Source of the DNA: an uncultured bacterium | GTDB lineage: Bacteria; Patescibacteriota; Gracilibacteria; Absconditabacterales; Absconditicoccaceae | Assembly (NCBI GenBank): GCA_946408385.1 | Contig: CAMJSB010000004.1 | Span: forward strand, 1-64,000 | DNA: 64,000 nt | Reading direction: 5' to 3' | Shown here: in pieces, positions 29,614 through 41,142 of the stretch | Position numbering within the stretch: position 1 is the first letter of the stretch | Layout: every line of letters starts with the position of its first letter | Translations under genes and position numbers: made by a program | The notes under the pieces: model-generated | Seen by the model: the letters and a program-made list of their open reading frames with translations, nothing else | Told to the model about the DNA's origin: nothing | Database searches by the model: none

Positions 29614-32600
29614 ATGGTGATTAGGAAAAAATCAAGAGAAGATTTAGACAATCAGGTAAAATGATTTTTTGAATATGCAAAAAAAATATGAAAAATTTCT
29701 GAAGATAAAGCAGAGGAAATATTATGAATACTATCAGAAAATGACAAATTATCGGATAAAAATAGTATTAGGGATAGCTTATCTTGAAAAATATCATCTG
29801 AGGAGTTCGATAAGATATATTGAGAATATGAAAATTACCAAAAGATGAATTTTATGGAAATAAAAAAATATATAAAAGAAATTAAATTGTTGCCGGAAGA
29901 AGCTAAGCCTTTCATAAATGAGATTGTTAAAATTTTAATTCAAGAAAATTGAAGTATTGAAAATTTAAAAGAAGTGAACATAAATGAAGAAGATATAGAA
30001 TCCATAAGAGAAAATTTAAAATGAAATATTTTAGCTCTTAAAAGAGCAATTTGAGATAAAAAAAATCTATCTCCAAAATTAATAAATATAGTTATTAATT
30101 GAAAAAAAGAAAATATAGAAGCTTTTGCAAAAGTGTGAATTAAAACGACGTCAGATTTTTTAAAATTAGAAAAACTTATTTGTAAAGGAAATATTATAGC
30201 CGAAAATATAGAAGCACTAAGAAAAGCTTGAATAAAAGAGTCTGCAGATTTTGAGAAATTGAATTACATTATTCTAACATGAAAGGCCAGAAATATAGAA
30301 TTATTAAGTAATTGTGGAATACATAAAGCTGAAGATTTTTTAACTCTAACGGAATTAATAGAGTACTATGATACTGATGCCATGGAATGAAAAATAAAAT
30401 TATTAAATACTTATTGAATTGATGTTACTAAAAATTTTCTTGATTGGTGGGATGTTATCCTTAGATGAAAAAAAGAAAATATAGAAGCATTATGGAACGC
30501 ATGAATAAGAAAGGAAGACGAATTTATAAAGTTGCAAAGTTTAATATCTAATTTTCGAACTAGAGCAGAAATCATAGAAGCATTTGGAAAAATATGAATA
30601 AAAACAGCAGATGAATTTATAAAATTACAATATTTGATTTGTAATTATGATACTAAAGCCGAAAATATAGAAGTATTTGGAAAGCTGTGAATAAAAACAG
30701 CAGATGAATTAGCAAAAATGGATGAACTGATTTGAAGTTATAGAATTAGAGATAGAGCAGAAGTTTTAGAAGCATTTGGAAAAGTATGAATAAAAACAGC
30801 AGATGAACTTATAAAATTGAAGGATATAATTTGAGATTATTGTACAAGAGTAGACAATATAGAATCATTGTGAAAAATTTGAGTAAATACAGCAGATGAA
30901 TTTCTGAAGTTGGAAGATATAATTCGTAATTATCGGGCTAGAGCAGAAATTTTAGAAGCATTTGGGAAGGCATGAATAAAAACAGCAGATGAACTCATAA
31001 AATTGAAGGATATAATTTGTAATAATAGAGCAAAAGTAGAAAATATAGAAGCGTTTGGAAAAGTATGAATAAAAACAGCAGATTATTTTTTGAAATTAGA
31101 AAATCTGATTATTAATTATAATACAAGACCAGAAATTATAGAAGCATTTGGAGAAGTGTGAATAAAAACAGCAGATGATTTTATAAAATTGAAAAATATA
31201 ATTTGTGATTATAGAACAATAGTAAAAAATGTGGAAGCATTGTGAAAAATTTGAGTAAAAACGGCGGATGGTTTTTGTACATTAAAAAGGTTTTGTACAA
31301 GTAAAAATATTGATTTGATTATGAAAAAATTTGACCAAGCTGGTATCTTATCATCAAAAGATCGTATAAAAATTTTAAAATACATGAGTGAAGAAAATAC
31401 TGATAGTATGTTTGTGGCATTGGATAAAATAGTAAGAAAAAGATGAGAAGATTTTGTCAAAATTTTTGGAGAAAATATAAGTGAATTATTAAATATTCTC
31501 AGAGAATTTTGATGATGAGAGGATGCGATACTTTTATTATATTATAAATGATTTTCAGTAGATGATATAAAAAAATATATATCAAATTGTTGAATTTGTT
31601 GTACTAATCTAGAAAGTTTAGAATTTCTTCTTGAAAAATTTGATATTAATATAGATGAGTTGATTTATTTAAAAGACAGTTTTAATTATGCAAAAAAAGA
31701 GAATTTAGAAGTAATCGTTAAGAAATATGAGGATATCACAGTAGAACAATTAAAATCATTGTGAAATGTAATTTCATATTCAAAAAAAGAAAACTTGGAA
31801 GTGGTTTTCAAAAAATATCCAAATATTGGAATTAATGATTTAATAACATTAGAGTCCATACTTTCAGATTCAGATAAGGAAATTTTGGAAGTGGTTTTCA
31901 AAAAATACCCAAATATTGGAATTAATGATTTAGTACCATTAGACTTAATATTTTCAAACTCAAAGAAAGAGAATTTAGAAGTAATCATTAAGAAATATGA
32001 GGATATCACAGTAGAACAATTAAAATCACTGTGAAATATAGTTTCATATTCAAAAAAAGAAAACTTGGAAGTGGTTTTCAAAAAATATCCAAATATTGAG
32101 ATTAATGATTTAATATCATTAGATTTAATACTTTCAAATTCAGATAAGGAAACTTTGGAAATAGTTTTCAAAAAATACCCAAATATTGAGATTAATGATA
32201 TAATAACATTAGAGTCCATACTTTCAAATTCAGATAAGGAAAATTTAGAAGTAATTTTCAACTATTATAAAAATATTAGTATAGAAGATTTGAAATCCTT
32301 GGAAGGTGTAATTAAAGGTAAACATGGGAATCTTAAATTAATTTTGAATCATTATAAGAACACAGATATTAATGAATTAGTGTCATTGTGAAATGTAATT
32401 TTTAATTCAAAAGAAGAAAACTTAGGTCTTATTTTTAATTCTTATCCTAATATTAAAGCCGAAGATTTAAAACTTTTATGTGATATATTAAGAAATCTTT
32501 ATTTTAAAGACATTTTCCAATGTTTTAGTCCTCTTGAAATTGAAGATATAAAGCAATATGAGAAAGTTTTTAAGAGTTCGATATATTTACCTGAAAATAC

Positions 32601-34770
32601 TGTATTTAAAGAAGAAAATCACAAATGATATTTAAAATATATACAACAAATTATTGAAATGTGAGGTGATGATTATCTATTTGAGGTAAATAAGAGAGAA
32701 ATTGTACTCGATATATTGAAATTGCCTTTTCAAGATATTAAAAACTATTTATATCATCTATCTGATTTTTGTGGAAATAAAGGTTATTCATACAAACAAT
32801 TTTTAAATTGTTTTGATTGAAAATCCATAAATTCAAAAGCATTGAGATTTGTATCAAAGTGATTTGATATTTCTTGAGCTAAAGATACAGAAGTAGAAAT
32901 CTTAAATGATTTTATGAATTCATTATATCCAAGATTAAATGTGAAATTTAGTGAGATAGAAACAGAAAAAATCTTATGATTTATAGAAAAAATTTGATGA
33001 ATCAATAAGTGATATTCTATACTTATTCTAACAGTTGAAAAATTATATAGAGATGGCATAAAAGAAAAGGATTTTAATTCTGAATTGTGTAAAAGAATAG
33101 ATGAGTATAAAAGAATTATTGATATGTACCCTGAAGATAAAATTCCTGAATGACTGAAAATTAGTACATGAATAGAATTTGAAATGACCAACTATTTTTT
33201 AAATTGGTATAAAGAAACAACTTGAAATGACTATTATGATGTAGTAAATAAAATTGTAGATAAAGCTAAAATTGGAATTGAAAGAGAAGCTGCATATGAA
33301 TTCGCGACAAAACCAGCTACAAATCCCATGATTACATTGTTGGAAATACACTTATTACAAGAGTTAAACTTGTTAGATATTAATGATATGCAAAAACTTT
33401 GAAATATTAAAGCTACAAATTATAAGAGTAGAAATTGAACATGATATCATTTGAATATTTGATCTGATTCAGATATGTGAATAGATGATAATATTCAATT
33501 TATACAAAATCTATCTACAATTATGCCACGATCTTGAATTAGCAATGGAGAAAATATAGGTAGAATTAATAGGTATTCTAATTTAAATTCTAAGACATCA
33601 AAATTTTCTGTATTTCCTAATTCAGAGTCAAAAAAATATGTAGAATTACGTACATATAGTGTAGATGATGTAGAGCTTTTTGAAAAGAATGTATTGTTTA
33701 ATACATATGCCATAATGTGAAGTCAAGCTCAGAAAAAAGTTTCTAAAATGCATTCTATAGATTTTTTCCATTCAAAAATTATTAACAGTTCCATAAATAT
33801 ATCCATAAATAATTCTGATGATCTAATGCATTTGCTAGAAGAAAAACAGTTATTTCTTGATAATCAAGATCTAAAATCAAAGAAAATAGCATCTGAATTT
33901 ATGTTTATGCAAATTAGTGTATTAAGAGCAATAGATTATTATAATAAAAATTTTATTGATAATGAATTATTTGGTCAAAATCTATTATCGAATTTATCAG
34001 ATCCATGGAAAAATTATTTCATTGATTTTTCGCTTTCTGATAAAAGAGAGTCAATTTGATTTGAAGATATGTGACAATCTTCATTGGTTGTAAAAAAATA
34101 TGCAAAAAATTTAATTAAAACATTTAATGTACAAGAGTATATAGAAAAAGATACCCCATTCTCGGATGAAGAAACTAAAAAAATATTAAAAGAAAGTAAT
34201 AACTCAGGTATCGATGAAAAGCGAATTCCATACATAACTAGGTGGTTGAATAAAAAATTATTATGGGAAATTTTAAGTAAATGAAAAGATACACAAGAAT
34301 TGCAAGATGTAATTAATAATAAATTATCAAATATTGATAGAATAAAAAACTATCTTAGACAAGAAACATCTAATGAAAAAATAGATAGACAATATTTGTA
34401 TAATTATTTCAAAACTAAAATGTCTTTGGAAAATTATAACCTTTATTATTCAATAAATACGGAATTTGTTAATAGAATTATAAATCTTAATAATTTTTTC
34501 TTAAAAAAGGATGATGCTAATGCAAATGGTGTATTACAAACTACAATTTTAAATTGAAATAAAGATGAAGAGCCTGATATCTCGAAATCTAGTGTATTTG
34601 AAACTTGATATATGAGAGAATGATACAATTATTATCAATGATGAAGTGAAAACATGCTTTTACATAGTGTTCAAAAAATAGCTTTAAATTATATGAAAAA
34701 TGTAAAAAATATATTAAATACAGATTACCCAACGGATACCAAAAATCTTAGATTGGATAATGTTGCATAA
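29614..34770 (+). CDS. Giant two-type repeat protein with amidoligase-like domain
   Basis: 1718 aa from ATG 29614 (GTG 29599 is an alternative). No signal peptide. Residues about 165-560: some 13 helical repeats of 31 aa ('NIEAFGKVGIKTADELIKL'). About 690-960: nine helical repeats of 30 aa ('KENLEVVFKKYPNIGINDL'), partly duplicated as a 270-bp block. About 1180-1380: a possible amidoligase/carboxylate-amine-ligase domain, with 'TGIEFEM', 'YEFATKPATNP', 'GTGYHLNIG' and 'KYVELRTYSVDD' resembling the E-x-E, E-x-x-x-P, H-x-N and E-x-R landmarks. An alpha-helical C terminus follows. It may attach an amino group or peptide to a partner bound by the repeats. Repeat recognition is firm; the enzyme call is an inference. 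Confidence 0.7.
30105..31290 (+). repeat. About 13 tandem 93-bp coding repeats
   Basis: Unit of 31 codons beginning near 'GAAAATATAGAAGC' and containing 'ATAAAAACAGCAGATGA'. Exact 93-bp register is clear at 30856, 30949, 31042, 31135 and 31228; earlier units are more diverged. Confidence 0.9.
31690..32490 (+). repeat. Nine tandem 90-bp coding repeats with a 270-bp duplication
   Basis: Unit of 30 codons ('AAAACTTGGAAGTGG...' types). The three-unit block at 31690-31959 is nearly identical to 31960-32229, so it was recently duplicated. The 191-aa minus ORF here is an antisense shadow. Confidence 0.9.
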
Positions 34771-34839
34771 TAATCATGCGATTCATTTAACACAAAGCAT
34801 AATAAATATTTTTTAAAAATTAAAAAACTAGCATAAAAT

Positions 34840-34868
34840 TTGCATAATTTTAAAGTTTTGATTATAAT
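34840..34868 (+). promoter_or_regulatory. Promoter of the GHMP-like gene (twin of 29551)
   Basis: TTGCAT (34840-34845), 17-bp spacer, TATAAT (34863-34868), followed by 'GAGGTGTTTTAT' as in the copy before the giant gene. Confidence 0.75.
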
Positions 34869-34903
34869 TTTTATGAGGTGTTTTATCTCAATAAACTTCT
34901 ATA

Positions 34904-36628
34904 ATGAAAAATAAAATTCAGTCAGATTTAAAAAATAATCTTGAAGAATTATTTTCAAGGTATGAATTTGTAATTAGTGGTCATTTTTGATTTAATCGAT
35001 TCCCTGAGTGAATTGGCTCTGCATCAGATCATATCAGTATTATACAGAAATTAAAAGCTAAGTGCTATCTATGAATCAGAAAAGTGGAAAAGGAATGAAT
35101 AACTTTTGATAGTATCAAAATGTATGACGGAGCAGAAATTATCGATTATAACTTAGATAAATTCAATCAACAATATGAAAAAGCTATCAATTTTTTGGAA
35201 AATAAACTAGATTTACATGATAAAAAATATTGATATGAAATAAGTGTAGTATCTGAATGTGCAAAATGAGAATGAGTTTGATTCACAGGAACTATCATGG
35301 CATTATTAGTTTCGGGGATTTACTATCAAGATGGAAAACTTACTCGTGAAGATTTGAAAGACTATGAAAAGTTTCAGACTTCTAATTTATTTAGAGAAAT
35401 CAATAATTTATCACATCAATGCACTATAATCGCTAAAAACTGAAATATTTGATCAGCATTTTTTACAGCTTTGGCTCAATGATCTCATCCTTATGCTTAT
35501 ATCACAGATATTGAAGATGAACTGAATTATGAAGATGTAGATAAATCTTTTGAATATGGAAAACAGTTGACTGAATTATTCAATGTTAGGAATTTCCCTA
35601 TGGAGACTTTGCCTGTATGTTGGGCAATAGTTTATACATGACAGAAATCTAGTTCTTCATTTGCAGTTTGACAGAAAAAGTTCTTGGAATATGCAAATAT
35701 GGAATATCAAAATTGGTTTGAAGATTTAGAAATTTCAAAAATCGATAGTCAACTTAAATTATGATTAGAAAAATCAAATTATTATGAAACGAAAATTAGA
35801 AATCTGAGCAATTTGAGTATAAATATTCTCTATATTATGGAAAAGATTTACAAAAAATGAGCCCAAAATAATGATATTCAAGACCTGATAAAATTGCTGA
35901 ATGTGATTACTAAAATGTATGATAATATAGAAAGAGATTTTGATGTTACTGAAGATTTTCATCAATCTTGTATTGAGAACGGTGTTTCAAAAGGCGTGTT
36001 TTGATTTTCTCCCATTTACACAAATAGATATGGTGGAAATTATTTAGTTGTTTTCGAGGATTATAGTGATTTAGATGTGCTGGAAGCTGTACTTGAAGAT
36101 ATGAAAAATAACTATCCAGATATTAGAATTCGTGAAACTTATGATTTTGAGATGCCGGCAAAAGATGGAATCGTGATTGAGCAGGATATTAATAATAATA
36201 TTTGAAAAGAAATCTGAAAAGATTTGTACGTATTAATAGATTATGAGTGAAATCAAAAGTTTGTGAATTATACAGATATCAATCCAAAAGAGCAGAAATG
36301 AATATTTTTAGATGGAGTGAAAAATAAAGTTTATGTGAATTGAAAAGTTTTAACTTCAAAAGATATCAAGTCTGCGACTACAACGATAGAATTATTCTAT
36401 TATTTACTAAAATCTGAAGATCATGAAGTGAAGAATAATGAACTTTGACCTTCAAGTTTTTCATGACAACAAAATCAGATGGAAAGTAAAATTATTAGTC
36501 CATTTGTGAAGTATATTAAGAAAATTTTAGGGAAAAGACTTGATATAGAATGTTCTGGTTCTCTAAGGGATTTTTATATTACTCTGTGAAAAACAGATAT
36601 TCCAATCCAGTTGGTGAAGAAGTATTAA
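34904..36628 (+). CDS. GHMP-kinase-like protein with a C-terminal wHTH-like domain
   Basis: 574 aa. The N terminus 'FVISGHFGFNRFPEG' resembles the GHMP 'APGRVNLIGEH' strand; 'KGEGVGFTGTIMALLVSG' occupies the place of the P-x-G-x-G-x-x-S-A ATP loop; 'GVFGFSPIYTNRYGGNYLVVFED' resembles the third GHMP motif (G-x-x-G-[AS]). Conservation is weak, so activity is uncertain. Residues about 460-574 look like an OmpR-type winged helix ('YYLLKSEDHEVKNNELG', 'KYIKKILGKRLDI'). The pair suggests a small-molecule-sensing regulator or a kinase with a DNA- or protein-binding tail. Its promoter is nearly identical to that of the giant gene upstream. Confidence 0.55.
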
Positions 36629-36642
36629 TTTATCTTCATTTG

Positions 36643-36675
36643 AAAAGTGTGAAAATTAAAAATTACACTTTTTTT
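36643..36675 (+). terminator. Terminator after the GHMP-like gene
   Basis: AAAAGTGT / ACACTTTT stem with an AT-rich 15-nt loop and a T-run. Confidence 0.65.
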
Positions 36676-36964
36676 GAAAATTTCAAATTGCTAAAAATGT
36701 GAGTTCTAAAGGAGTAAATTATGATTATATAATTTTTCACAAATTTTGGTATATTTTTCACAAAGTCAATGTTTAATACTATAACTGCAAAAATGAAATA
36801 ACATCATTTGAGCACACTGTACAGTAAAACAAAAAGTAAAATAAAAAATAATCTACCAAAAAAAATATAAATGGTGAGATTAAAGGAAATTATTAATTGT
36901 ATGACTATATTTTTTTCATGCAATTCGAGAGTAAACTTATTTTATATTATTACAAATTATTAAA
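36676..36964. other. Intergenic region with a shared 25-bp repeat
   Basis: AT-rich. A 32-codon frame at 36871 has no support. 'CAGTAAAACAAAAAGTAAAATAAAA' at 36822-36846 recurs exactly at 39198-39222, both in the gaps before genes of the same island. The last 35 bp are the duplicated translation leader described separately. Confidence 0.5.
36822..36846 (+). repeat. 25-bp direct repeat, copy 1 of 2
   Basis: 'CAGTAAAACAAAAAGTAAAATAAAA', identical to 39198-39222; a similar 'AAAATAAAAAGTAAAAACAG' precedes ndk. Possibly a leader or promoter element. Confidence 0.7.
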
Positions 36965-37174
36965 ATGACAGAAGAAAGAATATTAGAGTGAGGTTCAAAA
37001 ATCGAATTAACAGAATCTCCTAAAAAAGGTTTTAAAGAGAAAACGTTATCAATGTTAAAGTCTTTTTGAGAAAAAATTGCTGCTTCATTCGAAAAAATAT
37101 CTTGGAAAGATAACCCAGAATGATTGCAGTATAAGGAAGAAAGACTTGAAGAGATCAGATGACTTTATTGCTAA
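36965..37174 (+). CDS. Small protein, 69 aa
   Basis: Amphipathic and Lys/Glu-rich with 'KSFGEKIAASFEKISW' in the middle, ending in '-LYC'. Four TGA-Gly. Its first codons (MTE..) and the preceding 30 bp are duplicated in front of the next gene. No family recognised; reads as a soluble helical protein. Confidence 0.6.
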
Positions 37175-37205
37175 ATAAACTTTTATATTATTACAAATTA
37201 TTAAA

Positions 37206-37661
37206 ATGACAGAAAAAGAAAATTTATGACAAGTGCAGTATAATGAATCATTAAATGAGAATTTTGCATGAGAAAATTTAAATAGAGAGAAAGAAATTTC
37301 AAAAATGAGTCAAATTTGAGATTCAATACATAAAGATTTAGAAGAAACAATTGAAGATAAAAAAAATGAAAAGCTTTATTATGTCCATTTAGAGAGACAA
37401 AATCCAAATCATGGTACAGTTGGATATATAGATCTTGTTGCAGCAACACATGATGTAGCCTTCCCTAAAGATTATCTATGGGACTATGATTATGATGTAA
37501 GATTGTCAATAAAAATTGAACATGAGCATGATAATAAAATCAGGCTGACATGTGGATGAAAAAGTATTGTTATCGATATTGGATATTTTGAGCGAAGACC
37601 TGAAGAAATTAGTAAAAAACATATAAACAAAATCTTAAATGTTTTGTGATATGAATTATAA
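37206..37661 (+). CDS. Hypothetical protein, 151 aa
   Basis: Polar N-terminal half with helical Glu/Lys runs, then a beta-rich half ('KLYYVHLERQNPNHGTVGYIDLV', 'DYDVRLSIKIEHEHDNKIRLTCGG'). Contains TGA-Gly and one CGA. Starts 32 bp after the previous small gene with the same leader sequence. Not recognised. Confidence 0.65.
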
Positions 37662-37720
37662 GAGATATATGAATTTACATTTATATGAATTAAGTATTTA
37701 AATTATAAATAAAATTTAAA

Positions 37721-38107
37721 ATGGAAGAACTAAAAACAACAAAATTTACAGCGACTTTATGAGTCTGTGAATGATATGGTCATGAAAATGATACATGATG
37801 AAAAACTGCAAAGGAAATAGTTGCTAAAGTCTGGCAAGAAATGGCAGAAAAAGTTTTTTGAGAGACAGGTATTTATGTCTCAGCATGAGTTACAGATTCA
37901 AATATGGTTTACTCAACTAATCGATGATGTCCAGAATGATGAGAAAAAATTGCCGAAATTTCAGGGACAAGGAATCCAGCATTTTGTAAAGATGTAGAAA
38001 AATGGAAACAGGCAGTGATTGATGTATTAAAATTGTCCAAAGATGAATTAAAGCAATCGACAGCACAAGTTGAATTCTTGGACGTAGATATGGTTTATGT
38101 TAATTAG
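37721..38107 (+). CDS. Hypothetical protein with N-[CGA]-GCPEGGE motif
   Basis: 128 aa. 'TATLGVCEGYGHENDTGGKTA' at the start, then 'GIYVSAGVTDSNMVYSTN-[CGA]-GCPEGGEKI', then a helical end. The spaced Gly/Cys motifs look conserved and suggest a small enzyme or binding fold. With CGA = Trp the core reads N-W-G-C-P-E-G-G-E. I do not recognise the family. Follows the two small genes and precedes the TrmB-type regulator. Confidence 0.6.
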
Positions 38108-38226
38108 GTCTTTTTAATCAGAATTTATGTAATTTGATGCAGTAGAATAAATAAAATCTCTAAAAATTTGACAAAATGGGTGTAATCAATTATAATTGTC
38201 TTAGTTCTTTTAAATTGAATTACATA

Positions 38227-38997
38227 ATGAACGAAAAATTAATCCCAATATTACAAAATTATTGATTCTCTGAAAAGGAGGCGAGGATATATCTTACCTT
38301 GCTTTCTTTATGAGAATCTCAGGCTAGTACTATATCTAGAAATATTTGAGAAAAGAGAACTACGACATATTCTATTTTGAAGGAAATGATTAAGAAATGA
38401 TATATTTCAGAAATGGAGAAGAACTCTACATTCCAGTATTCGGTAGTATCACCAGAAATATTATTATGAAATATGGAAAAAAAATATCTTAATTTTAAAG
38501 AAGTTTTGCCAGAATTGTTATGATTGATGGATCAGAATTCTATGAATGTAAATATTCAATATTTTTACTGAGATAGTTGATTAGATTCTCTGTTTTTGGA
38601 TTTTGCTAATAGTGATATAGAAGTAAAAACATTTGCATGAACGTGGAAATATAATAGTGAAATATTGTTGCAGAAAAGTAAAATTTACATTCAAAAGAGA
38701 ACGGAAAAATGATTATGATATAAGAGAATAATATCTAGACATAATATAGAATCTGGATGAAATGAATCAGAAGATGTTAATGATATGAAAAATAAGGATA
38801 AACTTTACGGTAGACAAACTGCAATTGTAGATAATTTGGACGATATTCATGCAGATATCGATATATATTGACCTTGAAAGGTATCTTTCCTTTTCTTTAA
38901 AAATGGGGTGCCAAATATTATTATTATAAATAATCAGTTGATCTATGACTGTCTAAATACCATATTTGATGTTATCTGGCAGCAAAATTATAAATAA
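38227..38997 (+). CDS. TrmB-type transcriptional regulator
   Basis: 256 aa. The N-terminal winged helix 'GFSEKEARIYLTLLSLGESQASTISRNIGEKRTTTYSILKEMIKKGYI' is the TrmB/HTH pattern, followed by a linker helix and a C-terminal ligand-binding-like region with 'YGDSGLDSLF' and 'IIIINNQLIYDC'. TrmB proteins usually sense sugars or other small molecules. As the only regulator in the 34.9-41.9 kb island it may control the flanking genes. Confidence 0.75.
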
Positions 38998-39264
38998 TTG
39001 ATAAAAAAATACTGATACCAAATTCTCTTTTTTTAGGTGGCATATTTTTGATGATTTTCGACGACAGAATATTGTGTCATTATATTGACATATTGTGTAT
39101 AATATGTATATATGCGGTATGATTATTTTGTATATAGTATATTCTTTTATTTGGTATGAAATTTAAAAGAATGAATTATATAAAAATAATTACTGATCAG
39201 TAAAACAAAAAGTAAAATAAAATATCATATTATAAATGTGTTTTATATAATAAATTTTATTAAA
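38998..39264. other. Intergenic region with promoter candidate
   Basis: TTGACA at 39085-39090 and TATATA at 39107-39112 (spacing 16) point to the next gene; the second 25-bp repeat copy lies at 39198-39222. Nothing else seen. Confidence 0.45.
39198..39222 (+). repeat. 25-bp direct repeat, copy 2 of 2
   Basis: Identical to 36822-36846; 43 bp before the start codon of the 616-aa gene. Confidence 0.7.
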
Positions 39265-41115
39265 ATGAAAAATTTAGGGGAAAGGGATGCCATAATGGGA
39301 CTAACAAATGAAGAAAAAAATCAAACTATACAGAATCAATTGACTGAAATTTTGTGAGAAAAAATGTTTGATTTGGAAAAATTTTATAGATTTTTGATGA
39401 AAAAAATTAGTGGATATAGAGATGTTCATAGTCGAGCTATTTGGAAAGATATTGAAAATTTTAGAGATCAAATGCGAGAAAATCATATAAAGGTTATATC
39501 AGAAAGTGAGGTTAGAAGAATTTTAAGGAATTTAAATTCTTATCTCAAAACAAAAAGAGAAATATTGAGAGAACCATTTACACAAGATATTCCATATTTT
39601 AGAGCAAATAGGGAAGATAGGGGATATTATCTTGATAAAATTAATGATAGGTCACTTACAGTGGAAGAGTATGAAAAAATGCAGAGAGAGATTGAAAGTT
39701 ATGGAAGCATTTTATCTAGATCAAATAAACGTAAATGGGAATTTGGAGGGTGAGATTGAGATTTAATATTATCTCTTACAACGTGAAAAGTTTATGATGT
39801 TGAATGAGATTGAGAAAAATGACTAGAAGAAGATTATAATTGAAAAAGGTGTTATTCCTCACGAAGCTGATTATCTGGAGCGTGAAATATTTATGCTGGC
39901 AGATGAAGTCTGATTTATATGCCTAGTTCGAGAATGGACGTTAAACACCCAGAATTATATTTCAGAGATATAAATGGATTGAATATGACAATGTGTACAG
40001 CAAGGTGAGTTATAGATGAAAGTTTCCCCACTATAATTAAAAGCTGAAAGGTAAATTTATGAGTGGATGCAGTGTTTTTAAGTCAAAAAGACCATTTGCA
40101 GCAGTGAAATGCTAGAGATTTGATTAAAATAATTGAGAGTAAATGAGAAAATTTGAAAGATTGGCCTGTATACTCTTATAGAATAAGGTATTTCGATGAA
40201 AATTTAGAAGAAAAGGAGAAGATTTTTACATATAAAACGAATATGAATCCTAAAGATATCAATCTTAAAATTATATGAAGAGGTGTGTTTTGAATTGAAC
40301 GTTGATTTATTGTTGAGGACACTTGATCATTCGTAGATAAAATGGTTTGAATAAAAAAGTATAAGTGAAAATATGTTCGTTTGTGACAATTTGGATTAGT
40401 TAAAGAAGTTTTCGATGAACATCCAAAGTCAGAAATGGATAAATTATATTATGATGATATAGAAATCTGAGATAATAATGAAATCATTCATAAGAAAGTA
40501 GAAGTTGAGCCTATAATAGCAGATTATAATGAAATAAGAAAATTCAATTGATGGATTGTATGAGATAATTTTGCATATAAAAATCTGAAAAATCTACATA
40601 ATCTTTCAAAATATGATCTGGAGGATATTTGTTCTGAGCATAATATTAGTTATGATGAAAATTTAAATAATGATGATGTATATCATTTAGTTTATGAGAA
40701 TGATATATCTAAATATAATGAAATATTATGAATATTATGAGAAGTGAATATGGAATTTGAATATTATGTACCAAAGATAATATTTGAAAAATTCCCAGTT
40801 GACTATTGGAAAGCATTCTTAGAAAAAAAGTTGAGAACTAAAGTGATTAGTAATTTAGATATTTCTTCATTGTCAGAGGATACTCAGAGACATATAGCAT
40901 TAAATTACATAAAAACGCACTTGAATACAGTTTTTACATTTCAGGATTCATATGATAGTTGAAATTGCCGTCCTGGAACGGATCGTTTTGCAGAAACATT
41001 TAAACTTCCTGATAGAATATTAGGTAAAGACCTATTAAACCATAAAGATTTTGAAAAGATGTTAAGTATTTATGACTTTAGAAAAATCTTTGTTAGAAAG
41101 GCAATACATAACTAG
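39265..41115 (+). CDS. Unrecognised protein, 616 aa
   Basis: Helical N terminus (about 1-150) with many Arg/Glu, then a Gly-rich beta-like section (about 160-260: 'GGGDGDLILSLTTGKVYDVEGDG', 'GNIYAGRGSLIYMPSS'), then a long mixed region. No signal peptide or transmembrane helix. TGA-Gly and CGA are used throughout, so it is adapted to this code. It sits between the TrmB-type regulator and the Csx3-like gene, 27 bp from the latter, and is probably co-transcribed with it. I recognise no family. Confidence 0.7.
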
Positions 41116-41142
41116 TTATTTATATTATTATTCGTAATTAAA

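Noticed and set aside
31686-32261. 191-aa minus-strand ORF with internal repeats
   Set aside because: It is antisense to the 90-bp coding repeats of the giant protein; repetition comes from the sense gene.
31690-32490. Regular repeats that could suggest a CRISPR array
   Set aside because: Units are 90 bp, contiguous without unique spacers, and lie in an open frame with protein-level periodicity.
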